Shown one piece after another: positions 9,064-16,383 of a stretch of DNA of 36,329 bases. The first letter of the stretch is position 1. Every line of letters begins with the position of its first letter. Origin of the DNA: Roseibacillus sp. (GTDB lineage: Bacteria; Verrucomicrobiota; Verrucomicrobiia; Verrucomicrobiales; Akkermansiaceae); assembly GCA_022448985.1 (NCBI GenBank), contig JAKVCR010000064.1:1-36329 (forward strand), written 5' to 3'. The notes below the pieces were generated by a model that was not told the origin of the DNA, did no database searches, and saw only the letters and a program-made list of their open reading frames with translations. The position numbers and the translations under genes were made by a program.

Positions 9064-9990
9064 ATGCGCCCTCAATCCAAGATCTCCTCCTCCTGGTGGG
9101 ATTATACCACCCTGGATCCCGCCATCATCCAGGATGCCGCCAGACTCACCGAAGAGGATCTCCAGCAACTGTCTCGTCCCGGATTCCATATTGCATTCTA
9201 CGACACCCTGGAGGAATTCTACCTCGCCGAGGCCCTCGAATACATTGAGGCCTGGGGACAGGCTACCGCCGACAACCCGGTGGGTATCTGTGGACCGATC
9301 GGACCCACCGAGCAACTGCCCCTTGTCGCACGGCTCGTCAATGAACTCGGTATCGATATATCCCACGGTCACTTCTGGGGAATGGATGAATGGATAGGCG
9401 AAGACGGAAAGGAAGTCCCGCTGGACCATCCGCTCTCCTTCGAAAGAGCCGACCGGGAACTGTGTTTCAACCGTATCAAGGCGGGATTTCCGGAGGAGAA
9501 CCTCCACTTCCCCGCCGCTGAGACACAACCCTATATCGATTCCTGGAACTCCGGGATCCGTTGTGCCGTGATGCAGGGTGGGCAGGGAGACATCAAGCAC
9601 TGGGCCTTCAACGATCCCCCCCGGCGCGAGGGCAACCACCTCGACGCTCCTCCCTCCCCCGGGGAATACCGCCAGCTCGGCACCCGGGTGGTCGAACTCC
9701 ATCCTGTGACCCTCGCCCAGAATGCCCGGACCTCGGGCGGAGGCAACATCACCATGGTCCCCAGCCAAGCAGTCACAGTGGGACCGGTCGAAACCTGGCA
9801 GGCCGAAAAAGTATCCATCTGGCAGGCCGGGACGCATGATAATCCCCTTGGGCAACGGCTCACCGCCTTCATGATCTCCAAGGGACTCGCCGACTCTGCG
9901 GTCCCCATGTCCCTCCTCGCGGACCATCCCAACGTCCATTTCAATTATTTCCGTGGGGGCCTCGGTTCCTGCGCAGTGGAGATGCACTGA
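9064..9990 (+). CDS. Divergent glucosamine-6-phosphate deaminase (NagB)-like protein
   Basis: The 308-residue product shows the NagB/6-phosphogluconolactonase fold in diverged form. 'FWGMDEWIG' (D108, E109) matches the NagB 'MDEY' segment, and '[13 protein letters not shown]' (173-185) matches the active-site 'GxGxDGHIAFNEP' segment. Aligning the latter keeps H179 and N183, but the position of E. coli NagB D141 is I177 (an Asp sits one residue earlier, D176) and E148 is D184. The phosphate loop, normally GxxxGSTP, reads '[11 protein letters not shown]' (76-85). NagB converts glucosamine-6-phosphate to fructose-6-phosphate and ammonia; these changes suggest a different substrate, perhaps not phosphorylated, or altered chemistry. 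It is the third gene of the operon with the oxidoreductase and deacetylase. Fold assignment is good; the reaction is uncertain. Confidence 0.82.
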   Translation: MRPQSKISSSWWDYTTLDPAIIQDAARLTEEDLQQLSRPGFHIAFYDTLEEFYLAEALEYIEAWGQATADNPVGICGPIGPTEQLPLVARLVNELGIDISHGHFWGMDEWIGEDGKEVPLDHPLSFERADRELCFNRIKAGFPEENLHFPAAETQPYIDSWNSGIRCAVMQGGQGDIKHWAFNDPPRREGNHLDAPPSPGEYRQLGTRVVELHPVTLAQNARTSGGGNITMVPSQAVTVGPVETWQAEKVSIWQAGTHDNPLGQRLTAFMISKGLADSAVPMSLLADHPNVHFNYFRGGLGSCAVEMH

Positions 9991-10050
9991 TCGCCCGGAA
10001 CGTTCTGACGGTTAAGCGTCTCGACGACTCGCCCCCAGGATGAATGTATC

Positions 10051-10072
10051 CCGGGGCAACAAGGCACCCCGG
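10051..10072 (+). terminator. GC hairpin after the NagB-like gene, possible terminator
   Basis: CCGGGG (10051-10056) and CCCCGG (10067-10072) enclose a 10-nt loop, 60 bp after the operon's last stop. There is no T-run after it, so termination here is inferred from position only. Confidence 0.3.
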
Positions 10073-10180
10073 CAGAATACGAGACAAAACATTGACCCTC
10101 ATTCCAAAGTAGACATTTTCCAACCGGATCCGCTGGAGAGACCTTGTGGCCCGTCCTGCAGATTCCCCCCTTAAATTACC

Positions 10181-11422
10181 ATGAACCTCCGATCTCTCAT
10201 CCTTCTGTCCGGGATCCTGATGATTTCAGCCGCCTCCGCTGCACGTCCCGATTGGCTGCAGTGGCGGGGCCCCACCCGGGATGGACAGATCCACGCCGAT
10301 GCCAGGAATTGGCCTGCCCGCCTGAGCGCGAACAACCTGAAAAAACTCTGGTCGGTGGACCTGGCTGAGGGCTATTCCTCGCCTGTCGTGGTCGGCAACC
10401 GCGTGATCACCGTCGAAACGCGCTCAAAGAAAAATGAGATCGTGAGGGCCTTCGACCGGAATACCGGCAAGCAGCTGTGGGAATCGTCCTGGGCCGGGGC
10501 AATGAGAGTCCCATTCTTCGCCGCCAAGAATGGAAGCTGGGTGCGCAGCTCACCGGCATCAGATGGCAGGAACCTTTACATTGGAGGGATGCTTGATGTG
10601 CTCGTCTCTCTTGACCTGGCTTCCGGAAAGGAGCAATGGCGGGTCGATTTTCCCCGCACGGAAAAAACCCCGAAACCGCAGTTTGGATTCGTCTGTTCCC
10701 CCCTCCTCGACAAGGAGCACCTCTATGTCCAGGTCGGAACTGCGCTGAGAAAGATGAGAAAGGATGATGGAGAAACCGTCTGGAAGGTCCTCGCTGACGA
10801 GAGGGCCATGTTTGGTTCCGCCTTCTCTTCCCCGGTCCGGGCCACCATTGGGAAGCGGGACCAGATCGTGGTCCAGACCCGGATGGAGCTCGCCGGGGTC
10901 GCTCCTCACGATGGAAAAGTCATCTGGAAAACCCCCGTCAAGGCCTTCCGCGGGATGAACATCCTCACCCCTACCGTGATCGGCAACAAAGTCTTCACCT
11001 CGACCTACGGCGGTGGAACGTTCTGGTACGGAGTCGAGAACACGGGCGCGAAGCAGGCAATCTCTCCCTTATGGCAGCATAAACTTGAGGGATACATGTC
11101 CTCGCCTGTCGTCGTCGACGGCCTCGTCTACATGCATGGCCGGGACAAGCGCTTCCACTGCTTTGACCCCGGGCAGAAGAAAAAGCTCTGGTCCACCGCC
11201 GATGTCTACGGGGACTACTGGTCCATGGTGGCTAATGGCAAAAGAATTCTTGCCCTCGACAACCGCGGATTTCTCCTTCTCATCGAAGCCAGCCCGAAAG
11301 GATTCAAGCTTGTGGACAAGATGGAGGTGAGCGGACGTCCCACCTGGGCCCACCTCGTCATCTGCGGCAACGAAGTCTACATCCGCGATCTCAAGGGACT
11401 CACCTCCTACCGCTGGCAATAA
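10181..11422 (+). CDS. Exported PQQ-like beta-propeller repeat protein
   Basis: This 413-residue protein starts with a clear Sec signal peptide (MNLRSLILLSGILMISAASA, cleavage before ARPDW). It continues with 'WLQWRGPTRDGQI', the opening typical of PVC outer-membrane or periplasmic PQQ-like propeller proteins. Blade repeats are visible as 'YSSPVVVGNRVITVE', 'VRAFDRNTGKQLWE', 'LVSLDLASGKEQWR', 'YMSSPVVVDGLVYMHG' and 'FHCFDPGQKKKLWS', each pairing a beta strand with a G-x-x-x-W turn, consistent with a seven- or eight-bladed propeller. Most relatives do not bind PQQ and probably serve as scaffolds or sugar-binding or dehydrogenase-like proteins. No haem motif is present. It stands alone on the plus strand, 190 bp after the amino-sugar operon, and converges on the ExbB/ExbD operon. 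Confidence 0.9.
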   Translation: MNLRSLILLSGILMISAASAARPDWLQWRGPTRDGQIHADARNWPARLSANNLKKLWSVDLAEGYSSPVVVGNRVITVETRSKKNEIVRAFDRNTGKQLWESSWAGAMRVPFFAAKNGSWVRSSPASDGRNLYIGGMLDVLVSLDLASGKEQWRVDFPRTEKTPKPQFGFVCSPLLDKEHLYVQVGTALRKMRKDDGETVWKVLADERAMFGSAFSSPVRATIGKRDQIVVQTRMELAGVAPHDGKVIWKTPVKAFRGMNILTPTVIGNKVFTSTYGGGTFWYGVENTGAKQAISPLWQHKLEGYMSSPVVVDGLVYMHGRDKRFHCFDPGQKKKLWSTADVYGDYWSMVANGKRILALDNRGFLLLIEASPKGFKLVDKMEVSGRPTWAHLVICGNEVYIRDLKGLTSYRWQ

Positions 11423-11440
11423 CAGGATTTGCCGCACCCC

Positions 11441-11456
11441 TGGTCCAAAAGGACCA
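11441..11456. terminator. Hairpin between convergent genes
   Basis: TGGTCC (11441-11446), loop AAAA and GGACCA (11451-11456) form a perfect 6-bp stem filling the gap between the beta-propeller stop and the stop of the minus-strand operon. It can fold on either strand; no T-run follows on either side. A bidirectional terminator or transcript-end hairpin is likely from position. Confidence 0.45.
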
Positions 11457-12563
11457 TCAATCCAGGATATCCTCCGTCGGCTTCTTCTTGGCCGGTGGTT
11501 TTTTCCCGGGATTGGGCTTTGGCGGCGGCGGTGGAGGCGGCTTCCAATCCGGATCCGGGGTCGCCCTGATCTTGCGCTCGTTCAGGTAGAAGCTCTGCCG
11601 CACGACATCATCGGAAAACTTCCAGCCCACCGGGATATGCCTCTTTTCGGCCATGCGGCGCATCGCGATATACTGCCCGAAGGAATCCCTCGTGACGAGA
11701 AACCGAAGGTAGTTCCGGTCCTGACCCGCGTCGTTCATCACGTCGATCCCCACCGCACGCGGCTTGGCCAGGTCCTCCACGGTCTCCCCCTTTCCATCCC
11801 GTGGATAGCAATAGAGCTGGATATTCCCGTTCGGGTGCAACTTGAAATCGAACCGATAGAGCGGATTGCTCTCCTTTAACGATTCCAGCACCGGCATGAT
11901 CTTCTTCCGATCATAACGATTCTTGTACTTGGGGTCCCTGGAGAGCAGGTCCTTCCGGGGCCGGACCTTGGCGGCAATGGCATCGAGAATGACCTCCCGG
12001 TCAAAATGCAACAGTCGGCCACCCCGGACAATCAGGAGCACCTCCCGGGCTTCCTTTTCCGGAACGCGCGGATTGGGGAGACGAACGAGCCGGGGCTTTC
12101 GACTCGTGAGGGCGTCCTTCTTCTCCTCGATCTCGCTTCGAATCTGCGCCAGCTGACCCCCTTCCGCTTCCAGTTGCTGTTTCAGCTGTTCAATTTTCTG
12201 CTCGATTATGGCCACCTCGAGATCGATCTTCTTAAACCGGGCCTCGGTCTTCTTGAGCTCTTTGCGCTGCGCCACCAGGGCCCGCAGTTCCTCCCTGGCC
12301 TTCTCAACTTCCTCCGGCTTCACTTCAGCAGGATCCCTCAATTCAGCCAGTTGCTTCCGCACCTCTTCGTCCTTCTCCTGCAGCTCCACCATCATGGGGA
12401 CGGTCACCTCCGGCAGATTGGCCCGGATACGCTTGGCCGCACTTGAAATGTTTACCTGGGTGACAATCAGGACCACGATGAGAACACCCACTACGTTGGT
12501 CATGGTGTCCAGCAGGGAATCAAGGCTCCCCATCGCTCCGCGGTCCTGTTTTTTCCGTGCCAT
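11457..12563 (-). CDS. ExbD/TolR/MotB-like stator subunit with Asp, coiled coil and Pro/Lys-rich tail
   Basis: This 368-residue protein has a short cytoplasmic N-terminus and one transmembrane helix (about 20-38). The helix begins 'SLLDTMTNVVGVLIVVLIV', with D19 in the place of the proton-carrying Asp of ExbD/TolR/MotB. A long charged coiled coil follows (about 55-150, Glu/Lys-rich heptads), then a roughly 185-residue globular domain ('VLLIVRGGRLLHFDREVILDA' region through 'QSFYLNERKI'), and a tail of about 28 residues rich in Pro and Lys (340-368). I see no OmpA-like peptidoglycan-binding motif. It is the last gene of the operon, starting 4 bp after the preceding stop; 'TAAGGGC' overlaps that stop and probably gives translational coupling. 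It likely forms a periplasm-facing stator with its paralogue and the ExbB-like channel. The role is inferred from the architecture. Confidence 0.78.
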   Translation of the reverse strand: MARKKQDRGAMGSLDSLLDTMTNVVGVLIVVLIVTQVNISSAAKRIRANLPEVTVPMMVELQEKDEEVRKQLAELRDPAEVKPEEVEKAREELRALVAQRKELKKTEARFKKIDLEVAIIEQKIEQLKQQLEAEGGQLAQIRSEIEEKKDALTSRKPRLVRLPNPRVPEKEAREVLLIVRGGRLLHFDREVILDAIAAKVRPRKDLLSRDPKYKNRYDRKKIMPVLESLKESNPLYRFDFKLHPNGNIQLYCYPRDGKGETVEDLAKPRAVGIDVMNDAGQDRNYLRFLVTRDSFGQYIAMRRMAEKRHIPVGWKFSDDVVRQSFYLNERKIRATPDPDWKPPPPPPPKPNPGKKPPAKKKPTEDILD

Positions 12564-12567
12564 GCCC

Positions 12568-13368
12568 TTAGCGCCGCTTGTTGAAAAATTCCTTCAAGTC
12601 GAGGTCTCCCCCCCCAAGAAGGGGCACCTTGCTTGTGACTGCTCCATTCCCGCGTGCGAAGTCACGGGCCTGATTAAAACTTGTCCGGGCATCATCCCGC
12701 ACCAGGAACACGACGATGCGATTCTCCTTGGCAGCAACGTAGTCCACGGCCTGCTTGAACTTTGGATTGGACCCAATCGCGGCACGCGGGACCTGGACTC
12801 GCTGGGAGGGGCTGTGAATGACCAATCCCTCCTTCCGGGCCTCCACAAACACCGGGGTGACGCGACGGAAATAGTTGGAGGTGGATAAAATCCTGAGTGG
12901 CAACCCCTTGCCCGCCTGCTTGGCCAGCTCGCCCAGTCTCTCCCTGCCCTCTATAAGTCCTGCCTCGACCTTCTTCCTCTCATCCTCAATTCGGTCGCGC
13001 TCCTTTCTGGCCTCCTCCATCTGACGAACGAGCGGCGGCAGCTTACTTGCATCCGTCCTCAAATCCTCCAGCTCTGCCTGCATCTCCTTGATCCGAGGCT
13101 GAATTTCAGCGAGCTCGACAACTGTCGCGTTTGTCCGGCGCAGTTCCTCCTCCCTCCTCGCGATCTCCGCTTCCCGGTCCGCAATCTCAGTCTGAAGTGC
13201 CACGTAGTCCTCCGCCCGGGCCACCGATTCATCCTTCCGGCCCTGCAGAATCTCCGAGACACTGAGGGCCACGATAAGGATCGTCAGGGCCCCGATCAGG
13301 CACGCGAGAATACTCAGAAACGGAAAAAGCGATATTTCCGGTCCGGCAGATGCTCGCTCCCTGGCCAT
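12568..13368 (-). CDS. ExbD-like stator subunit with Ser replacing the proton-carrying Asp
   Basis: The 266-residue product matches ExbD/TolR at its N-terminus: E11-I-S-L-F-P16-F17-L-S19 aligns with the family's E-I-N-x-x-P-F-x-D, but the essential transmembrane Asp is S19. The membrane helix runs about 15-38 and has no acidic residue. A coiled coil follows (about 45-150, 'IADREAEIARREEELRR' and similar repeats). A C-terminal domain of about 115 residues ('PVFVEARKEGLVIHSPSQRV' region to the end) differs from that of its downstream paralogue. The two ExbD-like proteins share G26 and the helix register, so they are probably partners in one complex. The gene lies 54 bp after the ExbB-like gene and 4 bp before the Asp-containing paralogue. 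Loss of the Asp suggests it cannot carry protons itself (inference from ExbD and TolR mutants). Confidence 0.78.
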   Translation of the reverse strand: MARERASAGPEISLFPFLSILACLIGALTILIVALSVSEILQGRKDESVARAEDYVALQTEIADREAEIARREEELRRTNATVVELAEIQPRIKEMQAELEDLRTDASKLPPLVRQMEEARKERDRIEDERKKVEAGLIEGRERLGELAKQAGKGLPLRILSTSNYFRRVTPVFVEARKEGLVIHSPSQRVQVPRAAIGSNPKFKQAVDYVAAKENRIVVFLVRDDARTSFNQARDFARGNGAVTSKVPLLGGGDLDLKEFFNKRR

Positions 13369-13422
13369 CGTCTCAATCTAAGTTCAACTGGCTCGTGTCC
13401 TCAAGCTCTCCACCCGGACCAA

Positions 13423-14745
13423 CTAGAACCATTTCCGTTTCTTCTCGATCTTCACCTGTTTTCCATCCAGTTCCCGCAACACCTTGTTCAACTCCTTCAT
13501 CCCGTCTGCAAGGACCTGGAATGATGCCTTCACCCGCTCCGAGGTTGCTTCCAGGGTGTGCTGCGACTCGGCCTCCAGATTCCTTGCCATGGCTCCGACC
13601 TTCTCCTCAATGACGGATCTCTGGGCCTCAATGGCAGCGGTGGTACGCTCAACCAGTTCCAGTTGCCTGGCCTGGCCATCCGCCATCCCTTCACCCACCT
13701 CTCTCAATTGGCGCAGGAAATCCTGCTGGCTCTCCGCGAGAACCGGGGCGAGGGCATTGGCCAGCGCACGGGTATTGTCGGCCACATCCGAAATCCCGCC
13801 TGCATCGCTGAGACGCTTGAGGAGGTTCTCCAGGCAATAGCCGTCTACTGCCGCAAGGAGATCTTCTTCCGCCTTCTGCATCCCGCTCGCCGGGAAGCTC
13901 AGGAGAATACTCATGCAGAGGGCCACCAGGGTGGTATCAAAGGCCACTCCCAGGCCCACCGTAACATCGGTCAGCTGATCCATGAGCGTCGACATTTCCT
14001 GCGTTCCTGACATTCCCCCGGCCAACCCGGCAATGGCGGTTGAAATCCCCAGTACCGTGCCAATGAATCCCATGATCGGAATGGCCCAGAGAAAGACCTT
14101 CACCAGGGTGTAACTTCCGCTGATCTTCCCGGCGTCGATCTCGGACTGCATCTCCATCATGCTGGCCACCTCGGGGTTACTTTCACGGGCCTTGAAATGT
14201 TCCAGCCCCCGCCGGATGCGCCTCAGCATGTAGCTGTCTGCCAGTTTGGCCGGAAGGGTCGACTGGTATTGCAGAAAGCCATCCACATTCTGTGGCGTGA
14301 TGGAATCCGAAATACTGAAAGGCAGAACGTCTACGATGAGTGCGCGCCGCTCCACCTGCAGACGGCGGTACTTGAGTATAAGAATTCCCACCGCCCAGCC
14401 AAGGAAGAGCACCAGCACGTAGGGCACCCAGCCTCGATCGAGAAAGAGAGCCCCGAAGTAGGTCTCCTTGAAGGGCAGCATCAAACCAAGGAATCCAAAA
14501 CTTATTGCCACTCCGATTCCAAAGCCGATCCACAGTTCGCGCGTATCGGCACTTCCCCAGCCCCGACCACCTGATCCGCTCGCCGGTTCAGGCCCCTTGT
14601 CCGGCACAACCGCTCCCGGCGTCGAGGGAGTCCCCAGCGCGGGCACACTGCAATTTGTTCCGCAGAACGGACACTTGACCTGCGTCTCTGACGCCTGCTG
14701 CTGGGCCAGGAGAGCCTGGCTACACGAAGGACAGGAAAACCTCAC
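13423..14745 (-). CDS. MotA/TolQ/ExbB-type proton channel with N-terminal zinc ribbon and long helical tail
   Basis: About 440 residues. A zinc ribbon opens the protein (C5-x-x-C8 ... C25-x-x-C28, 'FSCPSC' and 'KCPFC'). It is followed by a Pro/Gly-rich linker and four predicted transmembrane helices (about 71-92, 106-125, 216-242, 260-284). Helix 3 carries '[14 protein letters not shown]' and helix 4 '[16 protein letters not shown]', the conserved channel-lining pair of the MotA/TolQ/ExbB family. A cytoplasmic domain separates helices 2 and 3. Roughly 150 residues of helical, charged tail (290-434) end in 'KKRKWF'. GTG at 14745 is chosen because it gives the usual short 'MRFSCPSC' start; TTG at 14763 would add six residues. 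It is first in the operon with two ExbD-like genes and forms the likely proton-conducting pentamer. Zinc-ribbon function unknown. Confidence 0.85.
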   Translation of the reverse strand: MRFSCPSCSQALLAQQQASETQVKCPFCGTNCSVPALGTPSTPGAVVPDKGPEPASGSGGRGWGSADTRELWIGFGIGVAISFGFLGLMLPFKETYFGALFLDRGWVPYVLVLFLGWAVGILILKYRRLQVERRALIVDVLPFSISDSITPQNVDGFLQYQSTLPAKLADSYMLRRIRRGLEHFKARESNPEVASMMEMQSEIDAGKISGSYTLVKVFLWAIPIMGFIGTVLGISTAIAGLAGGMSGTQEMSTLMDQLTDVTVGLGVAFDTTLVALCMSILLSFPASGMQKAEEDLLAAVDGYCLENLLKRLSDAGGISDVADNTRALANALAPVLAESQQDFLRQLREVGEGMADGQARQLELVERTTAAIEAQRSVIEEKVGAMARNLEAESQHTLEATSERVKASFQVLADGMKELNKVLRELDGKQVKIEKKRKWF

Positions 14746-14852
14746 ACCCCGATTCCAACCCAAGTTGCGCCAGAGTGCAACTCACCGCAGTCACGGCCCC
14801 TCAGCACGCAGGATCTCCATGAGACCCTCCAGGCCCGTCAGCTGCATCATTT

Positions 14853-14875
14853 ATCGCTTTCTCTTGGAGAGCGAT
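14853..14875. promoter_or_regulatory. Strong hairpin in the divergent region between channel operon and sulfatase
   Basis: ATCGCT (14853-14858) pairs with AGCGAT (14870-14875) and CTC (14861-14863) with GAG (14867-14869), around a TTG loop with a two-base TT bulge: nine base pairs. It lies in the 186-bp gap that must hold both promoters. An operator, a leader hairpin or the trace of a terminator are all possible. Confidence 0.4.
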
Positions 14876-14931
14876 TCAACTTCCATGTCTCCCTAGGAGC
14901 GGCATTTCTGCTGCTCATTCCGAGTAATCCC

Positions 14932-16359
14932 ATGACCACGAATCGCCTCCTCACCCTTGCCAGCTACCTCCTTCCGGCCCTCTGGGCCACACCCTCCCTC
15001 GCTCAGGATTCCCCGGACTCTCCTCCCAACGTCGTCGTCATCATGACAGATGACCAGGGTTATGCCGACACCGGTAAGTTCGGGGCCACCGGGTTCAAGA
15101 CCCCCCACCTCGACCGAATGGCCGACGAAGGCCTGCGCTTTACAAACTGGTACGTCCCCCAGGCGGTATGTGGTGCCTCCCGGGCCGGCCTGCTCACCGG
15201 TTGCTACCCGAATCGAATCAACATGCTCGGGGCTCCCGGCCCGTCATCGCGTACCGGTATTGCTGAGGGAGAAATGCTCATTTCCGAAATGCTCAAGGAA
15301 CGCGGTTACGCTACGGCCCTCTTTGGAAAGTGGCATCTGGGTCATCACGAGAAATTCCTCCCTCTCCAGCATGGGTTCGATGAGTACTATGGACTTCCCT
15401 ACTCGAATGACATGTGGCCACACCACCCCGGTGTCCGCCACCTTCCGATGGAGAAACGCCTGCAGCGCTGGCCACACCTCCCCATGATCGAGGGCAACAG
15501 GATCATCAACAGGGAAGTGACTCCCGAGGACCAGGTCAATCTCACAACTTCCTATACCGAGAAGGCCCTCGACTTCATCTCACGCAACAGGTCCAAGCCC
15601 TTCTTCCTCTATGTCGCACACTCCATGCCCCACGTCCCCCTCTTTGTATCCGACAAGTTCAAGGGCAAGTCGGAGCAGGGCCTCTATGGCGACGTTATCA
15701 TGGAGATCGACTGGTCGGTGGGCCAGATTCTCTCCGCCCTCAGGAAGCACAGGATTGACAGGAACACCCTCGTTCTCTTCACCAGTGATAACGGCCCCTG
15801 GCTCAGTTACGGCAATCATGGCGGGAGCGCAGGACCGCTGCGGGAAGGAAAGGGCACCACCTGGGAAGGAGGCCAGCGCGTTCCCTGTATCATCCGCTGG
15901 CCCAACCGGATCAAGGCTGGCAGCGTATGCCATGCCCCCGCCATGCACATCGATGTATTCCCCACCGTCAGGAGCCTCGTGAAGGGAAAGGGACCTGCCC
16001 ACCGGATCGATGGCAGGGACATCAGTAACCTCTTCACCAGTCCCGCCACGGCAAAGAGCCCGCACGAAGCCTACTTCTTCTACCGCGGGGATCAACTGGA
16101 GGCGGTGCGTTCCGGTCAGTGGTGCCTGCACCTCCCCCATGCCTACCGCAGCCTGAAAGGCGGCCCGGGCCGCGACGGCATCCCCGGACCCTACCTCCAG
16201 AAGCGTACGGAACTCGCACTCTTCGACCTTGGCAGGGACATCGGACAAAAGAAGAATCTCGCCGCCGCCCACCCTGCAGTGACGACCCGGCTACAGACCA
16301 TGGCCAGGAAGTTCGATGCCGATCTCAAGGCCTCAAAGCGCCCCAGGGGATCGCTGTGA
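14932..16359 (+). CDS. Exported arylsulfatase (CGASR variant)
   Basis: A 475-residue type I sulfatase. The signal peptide is [19 protein letters not shown] with cleavage near SLA-QD. Key sites are '[15 protein letters not shown]' (metal D40, D41), the modification motif C80-G-A-S-R84, '[11 protein letters not shown]', 'HSMPHVPLF', and '[22 protein letters not shown]', the last closely resembling arylsulfatase A-like enzymes. The motif is the C-x-A-x-R form; the other five sulfatases here have C-x-P-x-R. Length is normal for the single-domain family. It is divergent from the ExbB/ExbD operon and converges on the sulfatase at 16384 with a 24-bp gap. It should act in the periplasm or outside the cell on a sulfate ester; substrate unknown. 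Confidence 0.95.
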   Translation: MTTNRLLTLASYLLPALWATPSLAQDSPDSPPNVVVIMTDDQGYADTGKFGATGFKTPHLDRMADEGLRFTNWYVPQAVCGASRAGLLTGCYPNRINMLGAPGPSSRTGIAEGEMLISEMLKERGYATALFGKWHLGHHEKFLPLQHGFDEYYGLPYSNDMWPHHPGVRHLPMEKRLQRWPHLPMIEGNRIINREVTPEDQVNLTTSYTEKALDFISRNRSKPFFLYVAHSMPHVPLFVSDKFKGKSEQGLYGDVIMEIDWSVGQILSALRKHRIDRNTLVLFTSDNGPWLSYGNHGGSAGPLREGKGTTWEGGQRVPCIIRWPNRIKAGSVCHAPAMHIDVFPTVRSLVKGKGPAHRIDGRDISNLFTSPATAKSPHEAYFFYRGDQLEAVRSGQWCLHLPHAYRSLKGGPGRDGIPGPYLQKRTELALFDLGRDIGQKKNLAAAHPAVTTRLQTMARKFDADLKASKRPRGSL

Positions 16360-16383
16360 GCCGGCTTCAGTTCCCCTGGCAAT

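Noticed and set aside
10090..10125. TTGACC box upstream of the beta-propeller gene as a promoter
   Set aside because: The sequence 17 bp downstream (ATTTTC) does not match a -10 box.
11457..14745. Zorya anti-phage system
   Set aside because: ZorA/ZorB resemblance is limited to the channel fold and long tail. No ZorC, ZorD or ZorE and no other defence gene is nearby, and there are two ExbD-like genes in place of one ZorB.
11457..14745. Ordinary TonB-ExbB-ExbD or flagellar MotAB
   Set aside because: No TonB gene, no OmpA-like peptidoglycan-binding domain, unusual zinc ribbon and coiled coils.
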